From Cryptomeria japonica (Eukaryota; Streptophyta; Pinopsida; Cupressales; Cupressaceae), in NCBI RefSeq assembly GCF_030272615.1, contig NW_026729194.1:86378-150377 (forward strand): a stretch of 64,000 nucleotides of DNA. Direction: 5' to 3'. Made by a program: the position numbers and the translations under genes. Shown here piece after piece: positions 1-10,275 of the stretch. Position 1 is the stretch's first letter, and the number at the start of each line of letters is the position of its first letter. The notes under the pieces were generated by a model. That model did not search any database. It was not told the origin of the DNA and was given only the letters and a program-made list of their open reading frames with translations.

Positions 1-2
1 TT

Positions 3-329
3 GAGTTGTTGTATGAGCAGTGACAAAAGGCTTTCAATGATCTAAAGGCTTATCATCAATGTATGTCTAGGAACTATAATCATAGAGTCAAGCCTTGTGT
101 CTTTTAGGTTGGTTATCTTATGCTCAAAGAGAACCCCCAAAATCAACAAGATCAAGAAAAGAAGGGAAAATTTGAGCCCAACTAGTTAGGTCCCTATGTT
201 ATTATGGTTGCTTATGGTTCAGGGGCCTATCAACTATTTACACATGAAGATGAGTTGCCAGATGACCCAATCAATAGTATGCATCATCATAATTTTTATA
301 CTTAAGCCTTTCTACAAACCTAAGGCAAG
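3..329 (+). pseudogene. Ty3-gypsy integrase C-terminus (pol 3' end), decayed
   Basis: Reading frame 3 gives the C-terminal part of a Ty3-gypsy integrase. Recognisable pieces in order are KAFNDLKAYHQ, RNYNHRVKP, LMLKENPQNQQD, KGKFEPN, LGPYVI, YGSGAYQL and PINSMHHHNFY. In the family this C-terminal domain follows the catalytic core and binds DNA nonspecifically. The frame is broken by stops where Trp is expected (position 21 and in the FEPN-LGP stretch, TGG changed to TGA or TAG) and after KPCVF, so it cannot be made. The rest of the gene lies left of the window. No clear polypurine tract or 3' LTR follows. Family assignment is confident; lineage is not assigned. Confidence 0.8.
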
Positions 330-1469
330 GGGCAAAATTACCAAAAAACAAAAAAATATAGAAAAATATAAAAAATACAGAAAAAAAATCAAGTACAAAC
401 AAATCATATCATCAGAAAAAGTGCAATAAAAGAAAGTAGTGAAAACTTGGTGACAAGCGCTACTTGTGATAAATCAACCCTTCTATCTATTTGGATTATA
501 GGTTCTCATCCATAACCGTAGTTATTATAAATACCCATAATAAAATCTCTTCAATAGCCATTTTTCTATTTATATACTTGTACCTATTCATAATAATGAT
601 AATCCTACTCATATCTTATCCATAGCCTATCCATTTCCCAATGTGTATATCCTACCAATAAAATCCTACCATGCCTTGTGAGCTAGTGTCTCCATGCACC
701 TATCTTATCCATTCCATAATAAACTCTCATCCACCTATCCACATTTCTTACATCCATAATAAATCAATCATTTGTAGACCAAAGGAAAACCCTTGACGTG
801 GTTACAAAATGGAATCTTGAATGTCACACTTAAGAGGATAAAAATTTAGATTTTGATATATATTATTAGACAACAAGCGTCATAATAGCGAGATTTACAA
901 CAAAATAGTGACATGAATCATTGAACATTGACATGGAACAAAAAAATGACTATTTACATTAGAAACACCAAACATGGATGATCATATTTGTTTAAATAAG
1001 AAAACATATCTATGGCATAGAAGGTTCAATGTTTGTGTTTTTTTTTTCTTTTTTGTTTGTTGATGCAAGGGATACTTAGGTCGTCTTGGTCTCATTATAC
1101 CTCGACGCTTAGATTAACTTGCTAAATCAAAATCCATGTAAGAAACTCAAGTCATACTAGTTTAATTATACCTAGGTGCTTGTATTTTCTTATAATATTT
1201 TTAAAAGCTCAATGGTGGAAAAGTGCTATCATAATATGCTTAAAAAGATGATTATTTAAGCATTTAGATAGAAATTGTATTTCATTATTATCCATTATTG
1301 AAATTTCATTGAACATCATTCATAAGGCTATTCTTTCATCATGTTATATGATCAATGGTTGTTATGTGAATTAATTGATTGAGTATTCTTGGACAAACTA
1401 AAGAAAAATTGCATCATTTTCATCATTTAGATTCATTCATATTTATCCATTTTTTTAATTTTTTTTTAA
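330..1469. other. AT-rich intergenic DNA, no gene seen
   Basis: No convincing coding region. The part next to the integrase remnant (330-430) is A-rich. The stretch 480-780 is low-complexity, with many short cat/atcc/ttat words. It could contain a decayed 3' LTR of the preceding gypsy element, but I cannot find terminal TG...CA ends or a second copy in the window. Confidence 0.5.
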
Positions 1470-1620
1470 AACCCAGTGGTATCCCCGCAACCCAGCCCAG
1501 CGTCTCCCCTCGCCTTACCTTGGTCTTATGGATGCCAAGTTGGGGTTAAAGGAAAGGCGAGTTGAGCCGAGACTAGTCCATTGGACGTGCGGAGGCCACC
1601 CGCAAGCCCCAAATACCAAC
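1470..1620. other. GC-rich patch of unknown origin
   Basis: About 150 bp of sharply higher GC and CpG content, flanked by homopolymeric T/A runs and by AT-rich DNA. On the minus strand it ends in an A-rich tract (about 1450-1475), an arrangement seen in poly(A)-tailed retroelements such as SINEs. I could not identify A and B boxes with confidence. The small minus-strand ORF across it has no recognisable domain. Confidence 0.3.
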
Positions 1621-2010
1621 ATGATAGATTTATCCATTGTTAATATCATCAAATTATCATGTACATAATCATAATTAAAATGTATATATAACATTATAGA
1701 TATATCCATCATGTATCCATTTTATCAGCCATCAAATAATTTTTCATATCCATACATTAATATATCATTTAGATATTCCATATGTATATAGCATCAATAA
1801 GTCACATCGTACATTATTCATCAATAAGAATATCATAACCATTACATTTCTAAAAACATCATCACATACATAAGCATCTGAATAGAACATTAAATAGACA
1901 TCATTTCACATTATAAAACATCATAGGCATGAATAGGAATCATTATAAGCATGTAACTACAGAAATACTAAGAATTCATTATGCATATAGTCAATTAGAG
2001 TACATCATTA
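1621..2010. repeat. ATC/CAT-rich degenerate low-complexity region
   Basis: Dense in cat, atc and aca words, a degenerate trinucleotide-like composition that continues into the tandem array at 2011. Histidine-rich or isoleucine-rich ORFs on either strand come from this composition and are not annotated as genes. Confidence 0.5.
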
Positions 2011-4093
2011 TAGATTAAAATTATCAACATCATATGACATCATGAGTAGGATAATTATTATAGATGAGCATATAGGAAATCAAAACATCATACCATCATA
2101 AATCATCATATTAGTGTCCATAATCATGGTAGAATAAAATGCCATCATCTAGATCATCATAAACATCATCATAAGTATCATCATAGTAATCATCATAAAA
2201 CATATGAATGGAAAAATCAAATAAAAACACATATAGGGTCCAATATCCATCTGCATATCATCATTAAATCATAAAAATATCCAAGTATACAATGATATCA
2301 AAATCAGAAATGTCTAGTCAGATATAGTACATCAAAATCACAATCAAGACTCAAATCAAGTGGCACTACCTCAAGAAGGTGTGGGTTTAGGTTGATCAAC
2401 TCCACTCACCCCTCTTGCTCCAGATGGCCCTCCTCCTAGATCACCTTGAGGAGGTCCCATAATCCCTATGTTAGACTTGTGTGAATATTGTCAGTTTTGT
2501 CATTGATGTCAAACCAATTATTCAGTTTGGTCTGAATGGTGTATGAAAATTGTATGTGCAGATGATGTATGCAGATTTGGTATTATTGGGATATAGTGCA
2601 GGAAAGTGTAGATGATCTGTTGGAGTCACTTTCGAAAGACCTTCATATTTTGATTTATGCTTTTGTGGTCTCAGTATTTGTTATTTGTTTCAGAATTAGC
2701 TATTTCAACATAGATAAAAATTATCAACATCATACGACATCATGAGTAGGATAATTATTATAGATGAGCATATAGGAAATCATAACATCATAAATCATCA
2801 TATTAGTGTCCATAATCATGGTAGAATAAAATGCCATCATCTTGATCATCATAAACATCATCATAAATATCATCATAGGAATCATCATAAAACATATGAT
2901 TGGAAAAATCAAATAAAAACACATGTAGGGTCCAATCTCCATCTGCATATCATCATTAAATCATAAAAATGTCCAAGTATACAATGATATCAAAATCAGA
3001 AATGTCTAGTCAGATATAGTACATCAAAATCACAATCAAGACTCAAATCAAGTGGCACTACCTCAAGAAGGTGTGGGTTTAGGTTGATCAACTCCACTCA
3101 CCCCTCTTGCTCCAGATGGCCCTCCTCCTAGATCACCTTGAGGAGGTCCCATAATCCCTATGTTAGACTTGTGTGAATATTGTCAGTTTTGTCATTGATG
3201 TCAAACCAATTATTCAGTTTGGTCTGAATGGTGTATGAAAATTGTATGTGCAGATGATGTATGCAGATTTGGTATTATTGGGATATAGTGCAGGAAAGTG
3301 TAGATGATCTGTTGGAGTCACTTTCGAAAGACCTTCATATTTTGATTTATGCTTTTGTGGTCTCAGTATTTGTTATTTGTTTCAGAATTAGCTATTTCAA
3401 CATAGATAAAAATTATCAACATCATACGACATCATGAGTAGGATAATTATTATAGATGAGCATATAGGAAATCATAACATCATAAATCATCATATTAGTG
3501 TCCATAATCATGGTAGAATAAAATTCCATCATCTTGATCATCATAAACATCATCATAAATATCATCATAGGAATCATCATAAAACATATGATTGGAAAAA
3601 TCAAATAAAAACACATGTAGGGTCCAATCTCCATCTGCATATCATCATTAAATCATAAAAATGTCCAAGTATACAATGATATCAAAATCATAAATGTCTA
3701 GTCAAATATAGTACATCAGAATCACAATCAAGTCTCAAATCAAGTGACACTACCTCAAGAAGGTGCGGGTTTAGGTTGATCAACTCCACTCGCCCCTCCT
3801 GCTCTAGATGGCCCTCTAGCTAGATCACCTTGAGGAGGTCTCATAATCCCTATGTTAGACTTGTGTGAATATTGTCAGTTTTGTCATTGATGTCAAACTA
3901 GTTATTTAGTTTGGTCCGAATGGTGTATGAAAATGGTATGTGGAGATGATGTATGCAGTTTTGGTATTATTGGGATATAGTGCAGGAAAGTGTAGATGAT
4001 CTATTGGAGTCACTTTCAAAAGACCTTCATCTTTTGATTTATGCTTATTGTGGTCTTAATATCTGTTATTTGTTTTGGTATTAGCTATTTCAG
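2011..4093 (+). repeat. Three tandem ~692-bp units (CAT-rich flank plus first 240 bp of a copia LTR)
   Basis: Unit starts (tagatNaaaa) are at 2011, 2711 and 3403, giving periods of 700 and 692. Units 1 and 2 end at the same word (gctatttcaaca, about 2700-2710 and 3391-3402); unit 3 reaches the equivalent point near 4093 and runs on into LTR sequence. Each unit has a CAT-rich part of about 450 bp and then the LTR start TGTTAGAC (2469, 3161, 3853). Units 2 and 3 look nearly identical in their first 300 bp; the third diverges more after about 3690. The array therefore arose by tandem duplication after the LTR inserted. Confidence 0.9.
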
Positions 4094-5060
4094 TTATTAC
4101 AATTGTATCTTTCATGTTTTGTGGTTAGGTATCTATGGTATGTGTAGTACTTGTGTTTTTTTATTTTGGAGTTGCTAGGCCTAGATCTTTGTGGTTTTGG
4201 GTCAATATTTATTGGTCTGATTGACCCCTCTTTTATTCTGGTAATTAAGGTATATTCATTGGTTAATGAATTGTGTAAAGCAAGCATTTAGATATCTTGC
4301 ATAGGCTAACTCAATTATCATATTTTTGGTTAAGGCTTTATTGGATAACGTGTTGATCTGAGCAGCATATTACTTGTTCTTGGTGGACATATTATCCTGA
4401 CATGTAAGGTTTTTTCTACATATATAGAACTGTATGAATGCATGGATGAGTAATAAGATATGAGTGGTAAGTAGTATATGAAGTGCGAGTTATAGACAAC
4501 CAAGTCGTTGGAGTAGAATCAGAGTGCATAACAGTGTTGTAGTAATCCTTCACCAGATCTGCTATAGGTGTTTGTGGATAGTAGTCGAAAGATATTTTAC
4601 AAGATCTTCTATAGTTTTTTCGTTTTGCGATCTAAGCTTAACAGGGAACTTATTTCATGCAATTGGAGATGCAACTTTCTTTAGTTCATTTATTATTTTT
4701 GCAATGAGCATTCTGATAGTAAGTCGGCTTTGTAATCTTGCAGTGAGCATTTTGATAGTGAGCCAACCGACAATGAGCCACCCATTTTATAAACACCATA
4801 TAACTAGTTATATTATCCTGAGAGTTAACACTCTGTGATTTTTCCCATTTGGATTTTCCACATATAAAATATAGTGTTCCATTTGTGGTTGTGTTTTCAT
4901 ATTTATTCTACATTTGTTGTGTTATGTTTTATTTGCTTAATTGGTGGTATTTGGTACATTTTAAAAAGGTCTTAATTTTTGGAGAAATTTTTTAATTGGT
5001 GAGAATACTGATCCCCGTCCCACTCTGTCTCAATATTTTGGTCCTTTCAACTAATCCAAT
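3853..5060 (+). mobile_element. Copia-type 5' LTR, plus orientation
   Basis: Begins TGTTAGACTTGTG, contains the word ttgtcattgatgtcaa common in plant copia LTR starts, and ends just before a decayed primer-binding site (tggtataagatcc at 5064). The stretch at 4838-4860 (tttttcccatttggatt) resembles, on the opposite strand, words in the copia leader-like debris near 40180. The exact 3' end is uncertain because the terminal CA is not clean; the boundary is inferred from the PBS. A copia gag remnant follows directly, supporting a 5' LTR. No matching 3' LTR was found in the window. Confidence 0.65.
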
Positions 5061-5063
5061 AAT

Positions 5064-5078
5064 TGGTATAAGATCCTT
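5064..5078 (+). promoter_or_regulatory. Decayed primer-binding site
   Basis: tggtataagatcc differs by two changes from the plant initiator-tRNA-Met primer site TGGTATCAGAGCC. It lies a few bases after the presumed LTR end and 70 bp before the gag remnant, the expected order for a plus-strand copia element. Confidence 0.6.
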
Positions 5079-5129
5079 GGTCCCTTTCTTGAAGGCTTAA
5101 ACTCTTGAGGGAGATCCTTGTTAGTTAAA

Positions 5130-6130
5130 TCATGGCACCTATGTGTATGACAAGAAAATTTTAGTTTGATGAAGACTTGTAGATAGCTCTTGAAGATCCT
5201 CAAATTGTTCAATCATAGAATGAGGAGTTGAAAGCAAATGTGAAAGTAGTAAATGAATGTGTGTGCGGAAGATAACAAAGAAAAACCAAAAATTCAAGCT
5301 AAGGCATATGAAAGTTAACAATCAGTTGAAGTAGGCGAATGAGAGTGTTCAAGATCGAATGCAAAATATTGAGGAGAAAAATAAGATAGAGAAAACCATG
5401 GAAGAATAAATCAAGCTAAAGACTAAAGAATGTGAGAAGCTAGAGGAAGAAGTGAAGAAGCTAAAGTCGGAGAATAAGGTTCTTGATAGTAGTAAGCTTT
5501 TGGAAGAATTAAAAAAAATCCAAAAAGCTCATTTGGATAGGACTGGACTTGGATTTCAATCTGGGGAATGTTCAAATTAGGTTGACAAAGACAAAGGTAA
5601 AGAGGTTAAGACAAAAGTAGAGAAGAAATCAAAAGATGTAAGCAAGATCCAAAACCAGAGTACTAATGGAAAAAAGTCATGGGTTCGTCAATCGAATGCA
5701 CAAAGGTACCCATCATTTAACAACTATTATTTTTAATGCAATAAATTTGTTCGTAAGGCTACAAGCTATAGAAGTATTCAGTGTTATAACTGCAAGAGGT
5801 TTGGTCATAAAGAAAATCACTATAAAAATCATAATCCAGCTAGAGAAAACTAATTTCATGGATATTGTCATATATGAAATGGTTACGGTCAAAAAGATAA
5901 TCAGTGCAGATCAAGAACTGTTCTGGAAAAATTCCTTAAATAAGAACATTAGTTGTTACAAGTGCAAGCAATGTAGACACTATGCTAATAAGGGAAAAAA
6001 TGGAAATATGGAGAGATTTGCTAAGAAAAATATAATGAAGGATATTTAATCAAAGAAAAAGGAATTTTTGTTTTGAAGAAAGAATGAAGTGGGTAATGAA
6101 AGCAAGTATAGTGTATCAGAATCTAGTGCA
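5130..6130 (+). pseudogene. Copia gag remnant with decayed zinc knuckles
   Basis: A broken plus-strand reading frame starting near an ATG at 5132. The middle (about 5340-5640) is Lys/Glu-rich and would form a coiled coil, as in many plant copia gag proteins. Three CCHC zinc-knuckle remnants follow: CYNCKRFGHKENHY (last Cys is Tyr), a more decayed copy near 5860, and CYKCKQCRHYANKG near 5955 (last Cys is Gly). Several stops and frame changes interrupt it. In the family, gag forms the virus-like particle and the knuckles bind RNA. No protease, integrase or RT follows, because the sequence passes into an unrelated repeat at about 6335. Confidence 0.65.
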
Positions 6131-6334
6131 AGCACCTCTTCCTTTGGTGTCTAAGCACATTGCTTCAGCTCAAAGGGAAAATTTGAAAGAAAAATTTGGG
6201 AAAATATCCCAAATTTGCTAAACCATGAGACTACCATATTTTATAATCTCTTTTGGAATAGAACATTCTAAATTGGGTGTCTCATTCCCAAATAGGCATG
6301 TGTCCTTAGGGACACATTTCATTTACTTACATGA
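6131..6334. other. Short AT-rich spacer, no gene seen
   Basis: Joins the gag remnant to the repeat at 6335. It carries short repeated words (ttagggacac near 6308 and 6351) but no coding or RNA signal. Confidence 0.4.
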
Positions 6335-7020
6335 CACATTCCCTTCTTAGGGACACTTATCTTCCTCTCATCCCTCTCCAGCTCTCCCTTTAGCCTATTT
6401 ACATCTCCCATTTTCCTTCCTTATTCTTCCACTTTTCATTTTCATACCTCCATAATGCATAATTGTTCATCCATTTCCATTTTCATAACCTCATATTGCA
6501 AAAATATTTTCTCATCTTTTACTCATCCACATGCATTTAGCATAGCATTTTAAATCACATCTTTCTTAGTTTCCATCTTGCATTCACTACCATGGAGCAA
6601 AATCGGGTATCTACCATTCAACGGGAACACATCAAATCAAGGGACAATCAAATCAAAGGATAAATCTAGAGTTCTCATTTTAATTTCTATTAGGTTGTTT
6701 ATCTAATTTTCCCTCTTAATCGTCCTAGTCTTGAGTGTTTGAATGGATTTTGTGTAGTTAGATTGTTAAATAGCTTTAATTTCATTTGCACATTTTCACT
6801 CAGACAATTTTATTTTAATAATAAAAAATATTTTTTCTTATCAAATAAGTTTTAAAAGATATTTATTTAATTTTAAATTTTCCTACATTTCGTTGTGAGA
6901 TCGTTTATTTCTTTATTGGTAGATATTCTAGGAATTCATGGCAGTGGAGTGCAGTGTGTGGCATTTACAATGCAGACCTACAATGCAAGATCTAGAAAGT
7001 TGTGAGATAAAGGTACATCA
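6335..7020 (+). repeat. ~690-bp repeat, copy 1 (second copy 26570-27235)
   Basis: Matches 26570-27235 in the same orientation almost throughout, starting at words such as cttcctctcatccctctcc and running through ctacatttcgt to tgagataaaggtacat. The C copy has a short internal duplication near 6966-6986 (acaatgcagacctacaatgc). No ORF. The tail around 6885-6905 resembles the junction between an LTR and leader sequence, but I could not define LTR ends. In copy 1 it lies left of the gypsy element; in the second copy it lies right of the element's flank. Confidence 0.8.
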
Positions 7021-7994
7021 CTACAAAATAAGTTTGGATAATATATCTTTATAAGATTGGACATATCAGATAGAAATAAATTAAGTATATTTTTGAAAAA
7101 AAAAAGCAATTTTCTACTGTTTGTGTGCAATGTGAACCAATAAAAACAAAGAAAAATGATTTTTATAATTATTTAATTTAAAAAATTGATTAAGAATATA
7201 GAATAATTTTAAAATTTTGTAATTCTATATGATGATTGGATAAATAAGTGGAAACAATTCAATGCAAAACCCTTCATAATAAGACACACCTAGATTTACA
7301 TTGAGTGATCCTAAAGTATTTAAAAAATCTTTCGTTTGCTAGGTAGTCTATCCCACACTTCCATATAATGTGTAAGCTTAAATATAATACTTAAGATTTT
7401 AAGTACTTATCAGTATAATAAACCAGGAAAAAGCATTATGGCATTAATAAGGGTAAATCCCATTTTTAACATAGGTGTCTTTAATAAAGTTGAACCTAAG
7501 GTTGTTCAAATATCATAGTAAAAGATATTAAGGAACTTGCGTACCTTTCAAATTGAATGAGGAATTAAAGGAGGTAAAATGAATGGTGGAAAAATAGGCA
7601 CTAAGACAAGTTGACCCCTTTAAAAAAAACGCTCCTCGACTCTTCTCCTTCTAAGGGAACACTTTGATATTAATTATTTTTGAAAGAAATCAATCCTCGT
7701 ATCTAGATAGAGAATTATCATACAATATAGAAATTTCTATTATATTATTGGTAATTTTATTCCACAACATTTAAGACAATTAAATTTATAATTAAGATTT
7801 ATTCTGGAGAAATTTATTTTTATGTTTATATAGATCAGCACCACACAATATAAAAATTTGTAATATTATTTTTCAAAACTATAGGGTGTACACCATCTAC
7901 TATAAAAATTAAGGAAGGGCAAACATTTATTTATAAATAATATTTTAGATTGTTAAGTTCAAAGACATAATTGATTACACAATTTTACCTAGAG
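7021..7994. other. AT-rich DNA, no gene seen
   Basis: About 1 kb of very AT-rich sequence with homopolymer runs. It abuts the truncated end of the copy C gypsy element at about 7995, where the 3' LTR of that element would be expected and is missing. No coding frame, RNA or repeat was recognised. Confidence 0.4.
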
Positions 7995-8002
7995 ATTCAT
8001 TA

Positions 8003-8345
8003 TTATACCTCCCTCTCTTTTTCCTTTAAAGAAATCAATGTGAACTTATGCCCATCATTTTGAATAGTAAGTAGCATTCTTCTACAGTCATGAATAGCTC
8101 CTCTATCATAATGCCAAGGCTTTCCCAACAAGACATGACAGACACTCATAGATACAATATCACATAGAAATTCATCTCTAAAAGCCCTAATGTTGAAACT
8201 TACCAAACACTTTTCCTTTACCTCTATCTTTTGATCATCTTGTAGCCAACTCACCTCATAAGGAAAAGGATTCTTAAGCCTCTTCAATCCAAGCTTCACA
8301 ACCATCTTCTCATATACTAAATTATCAATACTCCCACTATTTACA
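8003..8345 (-). pseudogene. Gypsy retropepsin-like protease remnant, copy C
   Basis: Minus-strand frame with the order expected for a plant gypsy protease domain: KVIVNSGSIDNLV, MVVKLGLKRL, PYEVSWLQDDQ, CLVSFNIRAF, FLCDIVSMSVCHVLLGKPW, YDRGAIHDCRR. These enzymes cleave the polyprotein using a catalytic Asp in a D-S/T-G motif. Here the motif reads N-S-G, so the catalytic Asp is missing. A stop near 8360 cuts it off from the zinc-knuckle region, and no reverse transcriptase follows. Confidence 0.7.
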
Positions 8346-8451
8346 ATGACCTTGCATCACTTACCACCTAATTTGCATACAGTCCAGAAAATACTCTTCC
8401 TCTGAGTAGATCCGGTATCCTTTCTTCTGAACATAATGGATTCTCCTTGCT

Positions 8452-9335
8452 CTAGTGCAAAGTCAAATCTGGTACCATCTGGTTCCTCACTTGCCACACA
8501 ACTTCTTGACATTCCTTGCTTACATTTATAGAATCTATGTCTGGTTTCTCCACACTTGAAACATTTGCCAGGAAATTATCTACCGGTACTGCTGATACCT
8601 TTCCTTGGTGTCTTTTATTCCAGTTCTTTGCTCCACTTAGGTTTTGACTCCTCTTCTTCAACGGGTTTCTTCATACTGTTAAGCTTCTTCAACTATGGAA
8701 ACCTTCAACATACTCATCTCATCTCAATGTTAAAAGCAAGTTCATTGATGTACCTCACCACCTTTTCTCTATCGATCTCTCTATGTCCAGATCTCATCAC
8801 AACCTTGTATAATTCCTCAGTATATTCCTTCACAATCATGTTTCTCTGTTTTGGGTTCTACAACTTCTTGAACAATTCCAATTCATAGTCTCCCGGTATG
8901 AACTTGGTCTTCAATCTTGCAACCATCTATCTCCACCGGGTGATCTTTAAATCATCATTCTCCACTCAAGGTATTCCTCCAACTCTCAGATCCAATCGAT
9001 CAGATCCTCCGAGTTCAGCATTGTGAAAAATTTGGAAACCTCAACTTTATGAACTTTATGAACTTTACTTGCTTGTGCCACTGCTCTTAGGAATATTTCC
9101 TCTCTTTCATCTTCTAGTACTTTAGCTTCCTCAATCTCTTTGCTGACTTCGTCATATTCATCCTCAGAATCAGGGTTTCTCTCCAAACCATCCCAGGTAT
9201 TTGAAATCTTATTCCTTAATTCAATCTTGAAGTCTTCCCTCATTTTCTCCACCCTTTGGGGGCTTGTCCTCCTTGGTGGCATCTCTTCTTCCACTCCGTT
9301 GAACTGCCTCAAACCAACAATCTGACTATTGGTTT
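8452..9335 (-). pseudogene. Gypsy gag remnant with zinc knuckle, copy C
   Basis: Minus-strand pieces of gag. The N-terminal part (8986-9312) has the start of gag, an acidic stretch (EEIEEAKVLEDEREE) and the core word VSKFFT. The C-terminal part holds an apparently complete CCHC knuckle (CFKCGETRHRFYKC) near 8540-8580. Internal deletions and frame changes separate them. The gag of copy A (22340-22894) is the better preserved version. Gag would build the particle; this one cannot be expressed whole. Confidence 0.65.
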
Positions 9336-9452
9336 CAATTGCCTGCCCTCAGTGACCTATTGAACACACACACAACCTGCCTCCAATCGGTGATCTATCC
9401 ACCTCAAGGAATCTGTCAATGTTTACAAATAATTCTTCCACTAGCCAGTCCA

Positions 9453-9470
9453 TAACTAGCTCTAATACCA
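9453..9470 (-). promoter_or_regulatory. Primer-binding site of gypsy element, copy C
   Basis: On the minus strand it reads TGGTATTAGAGCTAG, one change from the usual initiator-tRNA site, two bases inside the LTR end at 9473. Confidence 0.75.
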
Positions 9471-9472
9471 CT

Positions 9473-10275
9473 TGGTGTAGCCATAACTAGGAAAAACCCT
9501 CAAAAGAGTCAACCAACTTATGTAGCAAGAGAGACACAACAAACACAACAAGAAAATATAATAATTTCACATAAATAGATCATTTAAAGCCTTAGAGCTT
9601 CTGGCCATCATCCGTGTATCATCATATTATCATCAAAGAACATTTGGTAATTAACCAGTTACATGCAGGCTTCAAGCTAGATACAATCCAATCGGGACTC
9701 TAAGAATCAACCAGATCACAACGTGCAAATATCAATCCTTATTCTAAGTTTTACTTTCTCTTCCCCCTAGAAATGGTACATAACATCATATTTATACTCA
9801 CTGGAACATGAAACATTCACCAATACAAGAAAATGAAACATGTAATTAGGTCAACCCTAAGAATTAGGTAAATCTTTCTAGAAAATAACAACCAAGTGAT
9901 GTGGTTCAGTAGGAAGGTCGGCCACACACCAAAGAGCATCGAACAAGGCCCAAGATTGTTCCACATGCCAAAAATCATGTCGGTAATGAAGAAAAACCAA
10001 CGGGTAAGAACAAAAACTATCTCAGAACCCAGAAACACTCAATCAGAAGCCATATATATCTGGAAAAGAACCCAAATAAACTGAAAATATTGAATCAAGC
10101 ACATGAAACCATCTAGAAAATAAAAAATAAGATCTGCCATGAAGTACAAGCAACTCTCGGTAGCAACCAGTAAGAACACAAAAAACTGCACAAAGAACTA
10201 AATAAGAACAAAATTGAAAGGAAATATTTTTGGTTGATGCCAGATTGCTCATCGACCAAGGATGCTCCTGCATCA
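9473..10275 (-). mobile_element. 5' LTR of gypsy element, copy C (803 bp)
   Basis: On the plus strand it begins TGGTGTAGCC and ends CTGCATCA, the TG...CA ends expected of an LTR. The boundaries are set by comparison with copies A and B, where sequence beyond CATCA differs between the outside (CTTTA) and the inside (GACAACC) of the element. Small ORFs inside it are incidental. Confidence 0.85.

Larger units (their letters stand above)
7995..10275 (-). mobile_element. Small gypsy element, copy C: 5' LTR plus gag-protease, 3' end lost
   Basis: Minus-strand relative of the complete copies at 19127-23880 and 31694-36553. It keeps the 5' LTR (9473-10275), the primer-binding site, and decayed gag and protease. 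Homology stops at about 7995, so its 3' LTR is missing. Relative to copy A it lacks about 120 bp in gag near 8970 and about 90 bp near 8675. The base pairs right of its LTR (CTTTAACTTTAGG) are the same as in the other copies, so it sits at the same target site of a repeated host segment. Confidence 0.8.

Noticed and set aside
2742-2966. Histidine-rich ORF (HHLDHHKHHHKYHHRNHH) and its minus-strand Met/Ile-rich partner, repeated at 3434-3658
   Set aside because: They arise from CAT/ATC-rich low-complexity DNA inside the tandem array, on both strands, without any domain or gene context.
4524-4838. 104-codon plus-strand ORF
   Set aside because: Lies wholly within the copia LTR and has no domain.
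8003-9312. Endogenous pararetrovirus origin for the protease and gag remnants
   Set aside because: LTRs with TG...CA ends, 5-bp TSDs and an adjacent primer-binding site fit LTR retrotransposons; no movement-protein or other viral signature was seen.
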